DNA of 64,000 nucleotides from Zerene cesonia (taxonomy: Eukaryota; Arthropoda; Insecta; Lepidoptera; Pieridae): NCBI RefSeq assembly GCF_012273895.1, contig NW_024045131.1:3358741-3422740 (forward strand), in the 5' to 3' direction. Below the pieces are notes generated by a model. The model did not search any database. It worked only from the letters and a program-made list of their open reading frames with translations, and was not told where the DNA came from. Positions 11,656-22,248 of the stretch are shown here, piece by piece (position 1 is the first letter of the stretch; each line of letters begins with the position of its first letter). Position numbers and translations under genes: made by a program.

Positions 11656-11952
11656 GTCATTTATGCGCGCAGCCTTCACTTTTTTATTGAATAAAGATGA
11701 TTTTATTATTATCATTTTATCTATCTCAAATAACTAATTATCTTAAACAGGACTACAATAAAATTAGCGGTCACGTTTCCTTCTCTGTGTCTGCGAGGCC
11801 TACGAATCGCGAGTAGAAATATATAACAAATCTCTCAACGAAGCAGTGATTATTTTTCCTTTAGAGTCCTAAGTAACAAAGACGAATAGGTAATATGTAG
11901 GTACGTATATTTAGCCTTAGTATTATCTATCTCCTAAAATTTTATACAGAAC

Positions 11953-12170
11953 TAGCTACTGTCTGCAGTTTCGTCCGCGCGGTCCTCATAAATTATCATG
12001 GCACAAACTTCACGCCCTATTTTATCCCCTTGGGGGTAGAATTTATCAAAATCCTTTCTTTGCGGATACCTTCGTCAAAACATCTATCTGCATGCCAAAT
12101 TTCAGCCCGATCCGTGCACTGGTTTGGACTGTGCGTTGATAGATCCCTATGTCAGTAAGTCACCTTTGAG
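11953..12170 (-). mobile_element. Helitron-like element, family P
   Basis: CTAGCTACTGTCTGCAGTTT, CCCTATTTTATCCCCTTGGG and TTTCAGCCCGATCCGTGCAC. A decayed relative lies at 4370-4630. Confidence 0.5.
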
Positions 12171-12183
12171 TTTTATATACATA

Positions 12184-12358
12184 CTAGCTGCACCCGGCAA
12201 ACGCTGTTCTGCCTTACTCTTATCATTTAGGGGTATGAAAAATAGATGTTGGCCGATTCTCATAGATACCGGATAAGCACAAAAAATTTCATCAAAATCA
12301 GTCAAGCCGTTTCGAAGGGGTATGGTAACGAAAACTGTGGTACGAGAATTTTATACAT
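12184..12358 (-). mobile_element. Helitron-like element, family I
   Basis: CTAGCTGCACCCGGCAAACG, ATGTTGGCCGATTCTCATAG and TACGAGAATTTTATA. Confidence 0.65.
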
Positions 12359-12359
12359 T

Positions 12360-12690
12360 TTTTTTTTAATGTCATAGCGGGCAACTGAGCTGGTGGTTCG
12401 CCTGATGGTAAACGATCACCACCGCCCATAAACATTCGCAGAAGCTCAGATCTCTGAGAATGCGCTGCCCGCTTTTAAGGGATGAGGGATAAGGAAAGGA
12501 TTGATGAATGGAAAAAAGGAATGGACTGGGAAGGGCTAGGAGAAAGAAATAGGCCTCCGGCTCCCCCACTCACCGTACGAAACACAATAGCAAGCTATTA
12601 TTTCACGCCGGTTTTCTGTGGGGGTGTGGTACTTCCCCGGTGCGAGCTGGCCCAATTCGTGCCGAAGCGTGCTCGACTATCACAATAACA
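12360..12690 (+). repeat. Interspersed repeat, family E (longest copy)
   Basis: Begins TTTTAATGTCATAGCGGGCA, continues GAGCTGGTGGTTCGCCTGAT and GTAAACGATCACCACCGCCC, and ends near CGAAGCGTGCTCGACTATC. Possibly a LINE 3' part or SINE; the class is not resolved. Shorter copies lie at 5688-5830, 14898-15000, 15275-15325, 33740-33860, 39946-40195, 45140-45215, 46735-46985 and 54414-54630. Confidence 0.6.
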
Positions 12691-13041
12691 ATATACATAT
12701 CTAAAACACTGGATTAGACGAAAACGATAGACCATCGAGAGGTCTTTTAGATCTCATAATCCAGTGAACGTGTGTAAAACATAAAACATAGACAACAACA
12801 CAGATCGAACTACTAATTCAGCTAAATAATTAGTCTTATGTAGTTAGTTTTAGTTAATAAGAAGGTACTAGAACTTAGAGCTTGTAAGTTTCGAACTGAA
12901 ACTATTTCGCTAGACAATACTTCGTAGGTAATTTGATGCTGCAGTCTTGGATGCTTTGTCTAGCATAATACTAGTAATACACCCCGGTTTTGCTCGAATA
13001 CAATTTTGATTTATCACGGACAATGCAACTATAGCTTTCCA

Positions 13042-13047
13042 TTTATT
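13042..13047 (-). terminator. Candidate bsh polyadenylation signal
   Basis: AATAAA on the minus strand about 200 bases after the bsh stop, the nearest canonical signal downstream. The motif is common in AT-rich DNA, so this is only a candidate. Confidence 0.3.
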
Positions 13048-13247
13048 GTAGTAGTAAAGACACTACTCTTTACTAACAATCCTGTGATACTTATTCCAAT
13101 CGTGTGCAATCCAGTATGTGTAGCAAACATACAAATCTGATCAGCTGTTTTTGGATAAAGGAATAACAAACATACAACCATACATAATATGAACGGTAGA
13201 ACGTGCGTCCGAATACCGCCTGGCCATCGAATCTGCTCTATTCTTTA

Positions 13248-13420
13248 CTACTTCTTAAAACTACCTTTCTGTTGCAACTTCCTCATCTGCTTCTTGTGCT
13301 TCATCCTTCTATTCTGGAACCAGGTCTTCACCTGGGTTTCCGACAGGTTGAGTGCACCAGCTAACTCCACGCGCTCTGGTGTGGACAGATAGCGCTGGGA
13401 CTCGAAGCGTTTTTCTAGAC
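13248..13420 (-). CDS. bsh: bsh exon 3 (rest of homeodomain, stop)
   Basis: The acceptor is ATACAG. It reads LEKRFESQRYLSTPERVELA, then a recognition helix with WFQNRR, then MRKLQQKGSFKK and TAG. The splice point inside the homeodomain (after the residue preceding LEKRF) agrees with the intron position I recall for BSX genes. If the AAAG|GTAGTT donor at about 13263 is used, the last five codons and this stop would be skipped. Confidence 0.9.
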
Positions 13421-16400
13421 CTGTATGAATGGGAAGTTAAGTACATATAAATATACAGTGTAGTTAAAAATAAATAAAAAAATATTGTTTAATCATATGT
13501 TCAACAATCGTATGTAACTTTTAAAATTAAAAACTTTTTAACGGATTTTAAACGCGATTTATTCATTATATTATTAACCCGACGTATCGAACACTTTACA
13601 GCGAGCGCGGTCACGGGGAGACGGGGACACGGGTTAATAATATAATGAATAAATCGCGTTTTAAATCCGTTAATAAGTCTTTAATTTCCAAATGTATAAT
13701 ACTCGCGTAAAATAAACACAAGCAAATACTATTCGTGAGGAACTTATTTAATTCCGGCTATCCTAATCAAGAGACCGCCTCCTTGGTACAGTGGTTGACG
13801 TGTGAGCTTAGAACCGAGGGGTCCTGGGTTCGATTCCCAGTGGGGACGTAAAAAAAAAAAATGTCTCGGTCTGGCAGGACACAGAAGGCTGGTCACCTAC
13901 TTGTCCATAAAGAAAATCGATCAGTGAAACAGATGTATATCATCTGCCCCAGTAGGGGACACGGGACTTCACTTATCCTAATCAAGATAATAAGCTCATG
14001 AAACTATTGTGTTATCACCGATCCTTGATGAGTGTAAGTTTTAATCAAAAACATCTGTTAAAATTAAGCAAAATTGAGTATTAGGTGTTGGTTACATACA
14101 AACATACAGGTGTCTGGTGAAGCTTATAGAAGCATGTATGTTTAACAACATTTTTTCCACGTATTTATGGTAAATGCTGAGCAACAGTTGAACAACAATG
14201 GTGCTGGATATTTTTGAAGCGACATTCAAACATGGAAAGGAGAAAACTCTAGGTTCGTCTGTACGTATTTATGTATATATATAGCCGGCCTTTTAAGAAT
14301 TAATAGGCTCTTTCTTCTTCTCAATACTGAACTGCCCATGCTCGATTTTTTGACAATAAATAGATTATATATATTATATCCTTTTTTTTTTTTAAGTGGG
14401 GAAATCTTGCATAGATAACCACGGCCTCCGGAGATAAAGCCGTGGGTTATGTTGGATTCCTACCGACCAAAACCCCACTGTGTTCCGTCGAGCCGATTAA
14501 GTGAAGGGGCCACGGGAGTAGGTTAAAATTCGTCCGCGACCTTCGGCGGCTGCCCGTTTCCGGGCCAGGCACGCAATTAGAGCGGCAATAATAACGCTTA
14601 GATCGATTGCCTGCATACAAACGCTACATCTAAAGAAACAGATATAAGAATACTAACTCAGAGAGTAGTGTAGTGTCGCGTGTAGTGAATACGTGAAATA
14701 ACTACTAGTACCTACATTAATTATAATACGGTAATTGACAACGGTAATTCGCAAAGAGAGTCATACAATTAATATTATATAGCACTAATAAGCCAAAAGT
14801 AATATTTTTTTTAACAAAAAATGACCCGACTTCAAAATCACTGAATGGCGAAAAATAAATTATTGTAGTTACTATAAGCGCTACCCGTTTATCCTTTTTT
14901 TATGTCACAGTCGGTAATGGAGCTGGTGGGTCGCCGGATGGTAAGCGCTACCACCGCTCATCAACATTTGGAGATAAGGTCCATAGCAGACCTTACGCCT
15001 ACGGAGTGATCATCTATTTAAAGTCAGTCCCGGCCAAGACTAACAGTAGATAATAGATATATACTACCTCCTTACTACATAGTATCACAAGTAGTAACTT
15101 ACTACATACGTATCTAGACTGCCTACTTGACTTGGTTGGCACCGACTTCATTCTGTACAGCCAATATATGAAACCAGTACCGATAAATATATATAAATGC
15201 ACAACACTTGATTCTTGACAACGATTGCTACTCATAATTAGACGATTCGATACTGCTATCTAAAGAAGTCTGTGAATGGTAAGCGATCACCACCACCCAT
15301 AAACATACGCAGAGGTAGTCTCCCAAGTGTTTTGTTAATTCTTTGATTTATTTTTTCCATCACACTTGCAGTGACGTAGCTAGGGGGACAAGGGCCCTGG
15401 TGCATAGGGAAAGAATCGGGCCCTACTCCCCTCTTTCCGCCTTCCTCCCCTCTTTCAAAGCTGAGGTTAGAGGGGCTCAGGGGGCCCCCCTGAGCTCCGG
15501 GGCCCTGGTGCACTGCACCACCTGGCCCTATGATAGCTACACTTGACTTTTTTAACGTGAATTTTGTAATTTCCTGTAATTGAAGGTGCAGAAAACTATG
15601 AATGTGGCAGGCTTTGCAAAAATGTAAACTGTGTCCATTGTTGGAAATTCGTTATTAATAAATAAATAAATTGCACTGGCCGCAAGTGTTAGGGATAAGG
15701 GAAGGATTGACGACTGGAAAGATGGAAAGGGTGAGGAAAAGGAAACGGACCTCCGGCTCCCCCACTCACAATACACACAATGCACAGTCATAAATAAGAC
15801 ACATTTATTTTTGTTTGAATTAAAAGTAATTTTGAATCGTTACTACCACATTTACCTTCCAAATGACCTGGGGTCGTGGATATTATCAGGTTTTTTTTTG
15901 GTATAAGCCTACTTACCAGTTAACTGCGGGTCTGAAAATACGGTCCTAGCTTTCCTCCGCCTGCAGTGCTTCAAGGCAGAGAGTGACAACTCCGACGGCG
16001 TGAACAGAGCGTGGTATGGTACACCTGTTTATCAAATAGTAGATTTATAATATTCATTTATTTATCAACATTATGTGTATCTCTCCATAATACTCGGGTA
16101 CCTCCAGAAGGAAAGCACCCGGTCTTTGGAAGGCTTACGTGGGCACAGATCCAACACCCAGAGGCCTTCATTTATTTATCATCATTATTATTGTATTTTT
16201 ATTTATTAAAATGCGATTTATATATAATCCTAAATGGTATAGATAAGTAGGGCCAAAGTTCTAACTTTATATAACATAACTCTATAAGCCCTCATTTCAT
16301 GAACTCTACCCTTAAATTGTGACATTGAAAATTATCAACCTCATGTAGAGTCTCTCGAGAACTCTACACGCGTTAACTCTACATGGTTTCTATTTAAATC

Positions 16401-17855
16401 TAAATGAAACATAAATCTTATGACTCTACACGTCTCCTACCCATAACTATAAGAACACAAACTATAGTAATATGTTGAAAATAAAATATACTATCTTATG
16501 TAGAGTCAAGTTAAGACATGTAAAGTCAGAAGCTCTACACGTCTTAACTTAATACACTCTACAATTAAGCCAAGATAAAAGCTCAAGTCAGGGTAAAGCC
16601 AAGTATCTAATTGTTACCTTACCCTACAAGTTCTAAATCTAGTAGGAACTTTCGCTGTCTGTTCTATAAAAGAGATTAACTTCATGAACGCTTGTCTGAT
16701 CTCTTATTCGATATTTTATGAAATGACTAGCTGCGCCCCGCGGTTTCACCCGCGTAAGTCCGTAAATATCGGGATAGAAAGTTGCCTATATGTTATTCTA
16801 GTTGTCCAGCTGTCTACGTACCAAATTTCATTGCAATCGGTTCAGTAGTTTTTGCGTGAAAGAGCAACAAACGCACACACATCCTTACAAACTTTTGCAT
16901 TTATAATATTAAATAGTAGGATAGGACTATCGAATTATATTACTTACTATATACTATGTACTATATTTTTCTTACTTACTTTAAGCTAACCTAACTAACT
17001 AACCTAGCTAACGGTTACACAGAAAATTTCGATTGAACTCTATTAGAACTTAATTTTTATTAATGAACTTAACTAGATCATTAATAAAAAAAATATCGGA
17101 ACTTTAAAGTAATAAAGAGGAAATATTTGTGTTATCGTATGTGTTTGTAATATTTAACACAAAAACTACTGGATCGATTTCAATAATCCATTCACTACTA
17201 ATAAGCTTCTTTACTGAGGCACATAAGCTTTACATGTATCACGGGAGAAGTCGGGCCGGAGCATAAGTTTAAACAATAATAGCAATAGTTCAATTTGTAT
17301 GTCTGTGAAGCTACGAATTTATGTTTACTGAATTCTTTTGTTAAAATGTGATATACTTTCTTTTTAATTTGAAAATATTTCCGCAAACATATTCAGATGA
17401 ACCTACAAAGTCCTCGTGTGACTTTAAATGCAATTCTTTTTTTAATTAGAAAGAAATAAAAAAATTTTTCGTCTTTAGAAACAACACGAATTACTAGTGT
17501 GTGTGCGTCTGTTTTTTACGTATGTGTAAGTTTTCCAAATTATATATTTATGATATAATTTACCTTGTGACAAAAAATACGGAGTCTCCACAGCTTTAAA
17601 AGTGTTTGGCGTGTGTAAATAAGCACCTAAAGCCCCCATTGCCACCTGTAAATAGCCCTCTCTAGGCACATGGGGCCTTACTTCGCTCGCAGTTGGATAA
17701 TATTTAGGTTCCCGCTCATAATCGAACCTCCTTGGATCTGGCTGTTTGAATGTTGTCCTTTGCCCGCGGTACAGGATATCTTCAATTAAAAAAGATGTTT
17801 TCGAATTCTCTTGACGTTTGTCGCTCGGCGAATCACTGCGCGTTTCTTGATTCAT
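13248..17855 (-). CDS. bsh: Brain-specific homeobox protein (Bsh/BSX), 3 exons
   Basis: Homeodomain transcription factor of the Bsh/BSX family; in flies it specifies optic-lobe and other brain neurons. Exons, 5' to 3' on the minus strand: 17855-17564, 16024-15917, 13420-13248. Both junctions are GT-AG and split a glycine codon (G|GT), and the product is 190 residues. Residues about 20-30 carry SFLIEDILYR, which fits the eh1 Groucho-binding pattern FxIxxIL and matches the start of BSX proteins. The homeodomain begins RRRKARTVFSDPQLTG in exon 2, continues LEKRFESQRYLSTPERVELA in exon 3, and has recognition helix WFQNRRMKHKK (Gln50 class). The segment before it, YFLSQGVPYHALF, also resembles BSX. 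The start is the first ATG of an open exon with the family N-terminus. The tail after the homeodomain is very short. An alternative donor in exon 3 (AAAG|GTAGT) could lead to a further exon that I did not find. Family assignment is very secure; the exact 3' end is less so. Confidence 0.93.
13521..13716. mobile_element. Long-TIR MITE, family N, intact hairpin (bsh intron 2)
   Basis: AACGGATTTTAAACGCGATT, then TATTCATTATATTATTAACC, pair with GGGTTAATAATATAATGAAT, then AAATCGCGTTTTAAATCCGT. The arm is about 60 bases and the loop contains ACAGCGAGCGCGGTCACGGG. Confidence 0.75.
13773..13973 (+). mobile_element. tRNA-derived SINE with 14-bp target duplication (bsh intron 2)
   Basis: The head carries a perfect pol III A box (TGGTACAGTGG) and B box (GGTTCGATTCC). 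The body includes CTGGCAGGACACAGAAGG and CATAAAGAAAATCGATCAGT. It is flanked by an exact direct repeat TATCCTAATCAAGA at 13759-13772 and 13974-13987, the target site duplication. It is inserted into an older interspersed repeat. Diverged relatives lie at 28018-28108 and 56759-56937. Confidence 0.85.
14898..15325 (+). repeat. Two family E fragments (bsh intron 2)
   Basis: Fragments at 14898-15000 (GAGCTGGTGGGTCGCCGGAT) and 15275-15325 (TGGTAAGCGATCACCACCAC) with unique sequence between them. No coding signal is seen. Confidence 0.45.
15917..16024 (-). CDS. bsh: bsh exon 2 (N-terminal third of homeodomain)
   Basis: An acceptor AACAG precedes GTGTACCATAC and the donor is AACTG|GTAAGT. It reads VPYHALFTPSELSLSALKHC and then the homeodomain start RRRKARTVFSDPQLT. 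The split glycine codon joins exon 3 in frame. It is 108 nt, matching the phase of both neighbours. Confidence 0.92.
16344..16563. repeat. CTCTACA/TGTAGAG motif array in bsh intron 1
   Basis: Seven copies of CTCTACA or its reverse complement lie at about 16344, 16362, 16377, 16424, 16499, 16533 and 16557. Within the array GTTAAGACATGTAAAG (from 16510) pairs with CTCTACACGTCTTAAC (ending about 16548) as an imperfect hairpin. It may be the remains of an inverted-repeat element or a cluster of binding sites. Confidence 0.5.
16727..16922 (-). mobile_element. Helitron-like element, family A (bsh intron 1)
   Basis: CTAGCTGCGCCCCGCGGTTT to TTATAATATTAAATAGTAGG; the core has a small deletion. Confidence 0.72.
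17108..17262 (+). mobile_element. Helitron-like fragment, family G (bsh intron 1)
   Basis: AATAAAGAGGAAATATTTGT, AAAACTACTGGATCGATTTC and GGGAGAAGTCGGGCCGGAGC resemble the copy at 9276. Confidence 0.45.
17564..17855 (-). CDS. bsh: bsh exon 1 (start codon, eh1-like motif)
   Basis: Codes for 97 residues beginning MNQETRSDSPSDKRQ and ends CAAG|GTAAAT, leaving one base of a glycine codon. It contains the eh1-like segment SFLIEDILYR and ends ETPYFLSQ, as in BSX proteins. The ATG follows AAA (context CAAAATG), a normal insect start context. Confidence 0.88.
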
Positions 17856-17904
17856 TTTGGCGCCTTTTATTATTTTTACATTATGGTACCTACATTAAAT
17901 GAGC

Positions 17905-18290
17905 ACTTTTTTATATAAACCAAATAGATTATAACAAACACACTTGCTTGTAATCAACGCACAATTAAACCTTTTTATAAGTTAATTGTAAAATGTCGAT
18001 TGATTTTTTTTATAATGCCCACAGATAAAAACAAACAACCGTCATCAGTCAGTCCAGATCGCAAGGCTTCAAAAATCGAACTTACGTCCGAAATAACGGT
18101 CCGAATTTAACATTAAATTGATAATTATAACGTGGATAATTGTCGTTTTGCTCGTTGACGGCCAAAACGAGGCGATTTCGCCTGCGGACGGAGATAAACT
18201 GTCGTAATGGGGTCGTAGGATGGGTTGCGCGGGGTTGGCGCCGCCCACATCGGGGTGGTTTAGTGTTGGCGGGAAATGTGACGTTTGTTT
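17905..18290 (-). promoter_or_regulatory. Proximal upstream region of bsh
   Basis: A TATATAAA-like element sits near 17911-17918, about 60 bases before the bsh ATG. Farther upstream is a GC-rich unique patch (about 18120-18290) with TTTCCCGCCAA on the minus strand near 18263-18273, which fits an E2F-type site, and a CCGCCCAC box. It is free of recognised repeats. Promoter assignment is inferred from position and motifs; no start site is visible. Confidence 0.35.
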
Positions 18291-18419
18291 TTTTTTTTTT
18301 CTTTTTTAATTCCAATTTTTGCGCTGTGGACATGGATATTTTTAATTTGCTGTTTAGTTTTTTCTGTGTAGGATATTGTGACGATTTTAAACGCTATAAA
18401 TATTTAAAAGTTTAGTTTT

Positions 18420-18920
18420 TATTTATTACTCCGATTGAGAACTGTTTGTCAATATTATTTATTCTTAAATAAATGACGACTACAATATATACCTCGAATT
18501 TTATATATGTACTCACTTTTTCAGACCATTGAGATTTTCATTAAAATGCTTATAAATAATGCGAAAGATCTATAATCTATATTATATTATATCTATATTA
18601 CCACTGGACCGATTTCAAAAATGGTGATTTTTCATGATAGAGCTGCAACTTCACTCAATGACATAGACTATATAAATACCACAGACGAGGCCGGGGCGAA
18701 AAGCTAATATTATATAGATTCGAACACATTCAAATTTATTTTTACTCCAACTGTTCAAAAGAATGTAATGATTTATATATGATATAGAAAAATACAACGC
18801 TAAAAAAGTTCAGGTGTCGGATATTTTATTAGAAGGTATTTCTCTAAAGAAACAAGCGAGTGATGTCGGGGGCAGAAAACGATATATGATATCTTCTCTA
18901 AATAACACTCAAATCCTGCT
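18420..18920. other. Intergenic DNA upstream of bsh
   Basis: AT-rich with one Helitron-like fragment (18590-18710); no exon recognised. Confidence 0.5.
18590..18710 (+). mobile_element. Helitron-like fragment, family G
   Basis: CCACTGGACCGATTTCAAAA and GACGAGGCCGGGGCGAAAAG match the family G 3' half. Confidence 0.45.
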
Positions 18921-18927
18921 TTAATCA

Positions 18928-19106
18928 CTACATATTATAAAGCAAAGTCGCTTTCCGCCGTCTGTATGTTTGTATGCTTAACTTAAAAATTACGCAACAG
19001 ATTTTTACGAGTTTTTTTTAATACATAGAGCTATTCGATAGGAAAATTGATATGTATTTATAGTATATTATTATAACCATGCGAAGCCGGGGCGGGGTGC
19101 CAGTAC
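18928..19106 (+). mobile_element. Helitron-like element, family J, decayed
   Basis: CATATTATAAAGCAAAGTCG and GCGAAGCCGGGGCGGGGTGC flank a diverged family J core. Confidence 0.5.
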
Positions 19107-19398
19107 TAAATATATGATTTAATATACCGTTTATATAAAAACAAAGAAAATTACTAGAATTATATGCAAATTTTCTTATGTTGTGTGATTTGTTTTTCAC
19201 TAAGTTTTTTTTCTCTTATTAGAAGATTCTATGTATTTGGCAGTGTCTAGTAAACACACTGTATTTGATATTTTAATAATATAATTTATTAATAATTTGA
19301 TTGTTTTTTTTTATTAAGAACAACTGTTTTACGTTAAAATCCTAAATGTAAATAATTAATACATTATTTTCTTGGTGTTAGTGACAAATATCATCTAC

Positions 19399-19505
19399 TA
19401 GTGGTCCGCCCTGGCGTCACCCGTGGTACATATAGCTACATTAGTTCTTTATATAAACGGGGGCAAATTGACAAACTCTGAAGCTTTATATTATTAGAAG
19501 AGTTT
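19399..19505 (-). mobile_element. Helitron-like fragment, family F
   Basis: CTAGTGGTCCGCCCTGGCGT and CTCTGAAGCTTTATATTATT flank an internally deleted copy. Confidence 0.5.
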
Positions 19506-20069
19506 ATAGTCTATAAACATATAAACAACCAAACATATAATCTAGTCTTTAGAAATAACACAAGATGAAAACAGCTTTATTTTCGGTTGTTTCAGTTAAA
19601 CTGAAATGGTTATCTCTTGAATACGATTTTAGCATCTCCCTGTTCGGCTGGGAGATATAGCCATATAGCTATAAGTCTGAAATGATGTGCGATCATCCAT
19701 TCAAAATCGGTGTAGTTGGACGAAACAAACTTGATACTTGAAGTTTCTACTTTTTACGTAAAAGGCGACCGAGCTGGTTCGCCTCATAGTAAGAAAGAGA
19801 GAAGATAGAAAGAACAAACATTTATTTAACGATACAATGTGAAACCAAAAGAAAAAAATACGCAGAAAAATTAAATAAAAAAAAAACAATAATAAAACGA
19901 TATGACAAAACACTGTAATAATGTACGTCACACAGTACCGCCAAAAAGGCGAAGCCAGGACGATTGGTAGTGTACATAAATTTCTAGAAAAAATAGCAAA
20001 TGCTTTGATACTGTCAATAGAATTTCTAGAAAAACGAAGACATACTCTGATAGAACAACTTATATTTAT

Positions 20070-20215
20070 TAGGAAATTAAAGACTTTTTAACGAATATTA
20101 AACACGATTTATTCATTACATTATCAACGTTTTGAACATTTTGCAAATGAATAAATGCTTTTAAAACCCGTAAAGAACTGTTAAATATCTAAATGTATAA
20201 TACTCGCGTAAAATC
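20070..20215. mobile_element. Long-TIR MITE, family N, diverged
   Basis: ATTAAAGACTTTTTAACGAA at the left and GTATAATACTCGCGTAAAAT at the right; the central loop is shortened. Confidence 0.55.
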
Positions 20216-20329
20216 AAGAAAAAACTTATATTTAAACCGTTTCTTCTTTTTCCATTTCATCCGACACGATTCAAATATCAAAACTGCGCTATCCTCCACC
20301 CCGATGTCACCCTTATCCCAAAAGGGGTG

Positions 20330-20410
20330 GAAGCAATCCGACCAATGAGAACATCGGAGCGCGCGCAGCACATTAATTCCGACCAATCACGGCACGCCAA
20401 TTACGGATCA
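20330..20410. promoter_or_regulatory. CCAAT-box cluster
   Basis: GACCAATGAG, GACCAATCACGG and CGCCAATTACGG occur within about 65 bases in a GC-richer unique island (to about 20500). Promoter or enhancer is possible; no adjoining exon is seen. Confidence 0.3.
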
Positions 20411-21065
20411 AAATTACAGATTTGGGGTCGCTTGCTGCCGTTTGCCGTGTTATCGCCGTTTATGGATTAGCTTGTATCCGCGCGCGGGTTTACCTGCTTA
20501 CGATGAGACACTTTGAATATTATTGTCATTATTTTAGAATATAGGAAGTTTATTTATGATTTAGTTACGTATGCAAATACCTATACTATAATCTCGATTT
20601 TATTTACTAGTTTCAACTCGCGGCTTCTCTCGCGTGGTTTACACATGTAGTGTCGATTAATCTATTCCGAATTGGTCTATCTCTACAAAAATATTTCATT
20701 AAAACTCTTTGGTTATTCCGGAATGATATAATAATAAATAAAACCACTCAAAATGTTGACAATTAAGATTGTATTCATACGATAAAACCTGAAAATAAGT
20801 TAAATTTCACAAGACTCCTATTTATTTATTATATTTATTATACCTACGTATATTACGTTAAGCCATTAATACTGAGATCACGAAAATATCATCGAGAATT
20901 TTCGAAATCAATGCAGTAGCTCCCAAGATTGACACGTTCAAACAAACAAACTTTCAGTTTTATATTAGTTTAGATGTCCACATATATCAAATCTAGGAAG
21001 TATCCGGGATTTGACATATGAGGAAATTTATGGAGGATTATAATATTATATCTATGTATTCCTTA

Positions 21066-21320
21066 TTAATATGCTTTTATTAGCTTCCCTTGTATCTATA
21101 GTTTTATTTTGTTTCCCTGTATGTTTGCATGCACATAACCGACTCCTTTAGACTCAATTTTGACCCACTTCAAACGGACAGATTTAATTCAAATTTTGTA
21201 CACTTATCAAGGATCGAAGACAATGCAATAATTTCATGAGTTTATCTTATCCAGATTACGATCGCCAGGATTAAATAATCGTTACGTATATTCCGTTTAA
21301 AATGTTATCTTTAAAGCGTG
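21066..21320. repeat. Interspersed repeat, family D
   Basis: Unclassified repeat defined by CCGACTCCTTTAGACTCAAT, TTTGTACACTTATCAAGGAT and ATTTCATGAGTTTATCTTAT. Other copies lie at 14000-14060 (split by the SINE at 13773), 25175-25395, 26085-26160 plus 26540-26700, 42768-42995, 48165-48335 and 61170-61355. Confidence 0.55.
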
Positions 21321-21344
21321 TTTAGCTTTTTTTTTATTTATTTA

Positions 21345-21549
21345 TTATACTCTCGTCCCGGCTCCGCCCGGTTATCAAGATTCGTGATGTTTTATCCCAA
21401 GGGAGCATTAATTCGGGATAAAATGTATCGGGTCCGGACGGGTCCTATTACCCAACTCAACTCATACCGTCTGTATACCAAATCAGGATCCGTTCAGAAG
21501 TTTCAGCGTGATTGACGGACAAACATCCAAACAAACAAACTTTCGCATA
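21345..21549 (-). mobile_element. Helitron-like element, family B, abutting a family A copy
   Basis: CTCGTCCCGGCTCCGCCCGG at its 3' end and AACATCCAAACAAACAAACT at its 5' end define family B. Its distal part is joined directly to the family A copy at 21550, so one inserted into or next to the other. Confidence 0.6.
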
Positions 21550-21749
21550 CTAGCTGCGCCCCGCGGTTTCACCCGCGTAAGTCCGTATCCCGTAGGAATA
21601 TCGGGATAAAAAGTTTCCTATATGTTGTTCCAGTTGTCCAGTTGTCTACGTACCAAATTTCATTGCAATCGGTTCACTAGTTTTTGCGTGAAAGAGCAAC
21701 AAACACACACGCATCCTTACAAACTTTCGCATTTATAATATTAGTAGGA
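21550..21749 (-). mobile_element. Helitron-like element, family A
   Basis: CTAGCTGCGCCCCGCGGTTT to TATAATATTAGTAGGA, full length. Confidence 0.75.
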
Positions 21750-22059
21750 TAATAGGAAGGATTAGTGCGAAGCGTGATTATTTATCAAAACAGTGCTTGT
21801 AATTTGTACGTAACTTGATTTCATTTACGAATACAGACTTTTGTATGAAATTCTATTACAACGACTATCTTATTTAACTTTTTAATCTGTAAAATTCTAC
21901 ACACACCAACGATATGAACCAATGAAAAATTAATTACAACAATTATCCATACAATTTCATCGTTAATTTAATTACAAATGAAAGCCAAATCGCGCAATTT
22001 GCTCGAATTTATTTAATCTATACCCCGTGTGTGTACGTGCGCCACCAATGAAATGAAAC

Positions 22060-22170
22060 TATAATTATCTGTGGTAAATGTATTTTGACAGCTGTAATTG
22101 TGTTTTAGGAGGGGGTTTATTGTGATTGATTTAATAAGGTTTAATTATACGTGCATTCTTCGGAGAATGA
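22060..22170. promoter_or_regulatory. Candidate regulatory element with homeodomain/TALE-type motifs
   Basis: TGACAGCTGTAATTG (Meis-like plus TAATTG), TGTGGT, GTTTATTGTGATTGATTTAA (Fox-like and TGATTGAT Pbx/Hox-like) and TTTAATTA lie within about 110 bases of repeat-free DNA, about 4.3 kb upstream of bsh. Confidence 0.25.
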
Positions 22171-22248
22171 GTTTATTGTATCGCCATTGCCTAGGATATC
22201 GTTTGCGTTTTATATTTAGAATACTTGTTGTTGGCATTTGGCATAATA

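Noticed and set aside
13773..13850. A functional tRNA at the SINE head
   Set aside because: It is followed by the SINE body and flanked by a target duplication. The cloverleaf is incomplete.
15343..15546. Frames at 15256-15546 on both strands
   Set aside because: They lie over a short inverted repeat (GGGCCCTGGTGCA near 15390 and 15500) in bsh intron 2, with no protein similarity.
18140..18415. 91-codon plus-strand frame (and an 83-codon minus-strand one) upstream of bsh
   Set aside because: No recognisable domain. It includes a poly-Phe run from a T tract and lies in the promoter-like GC patch.
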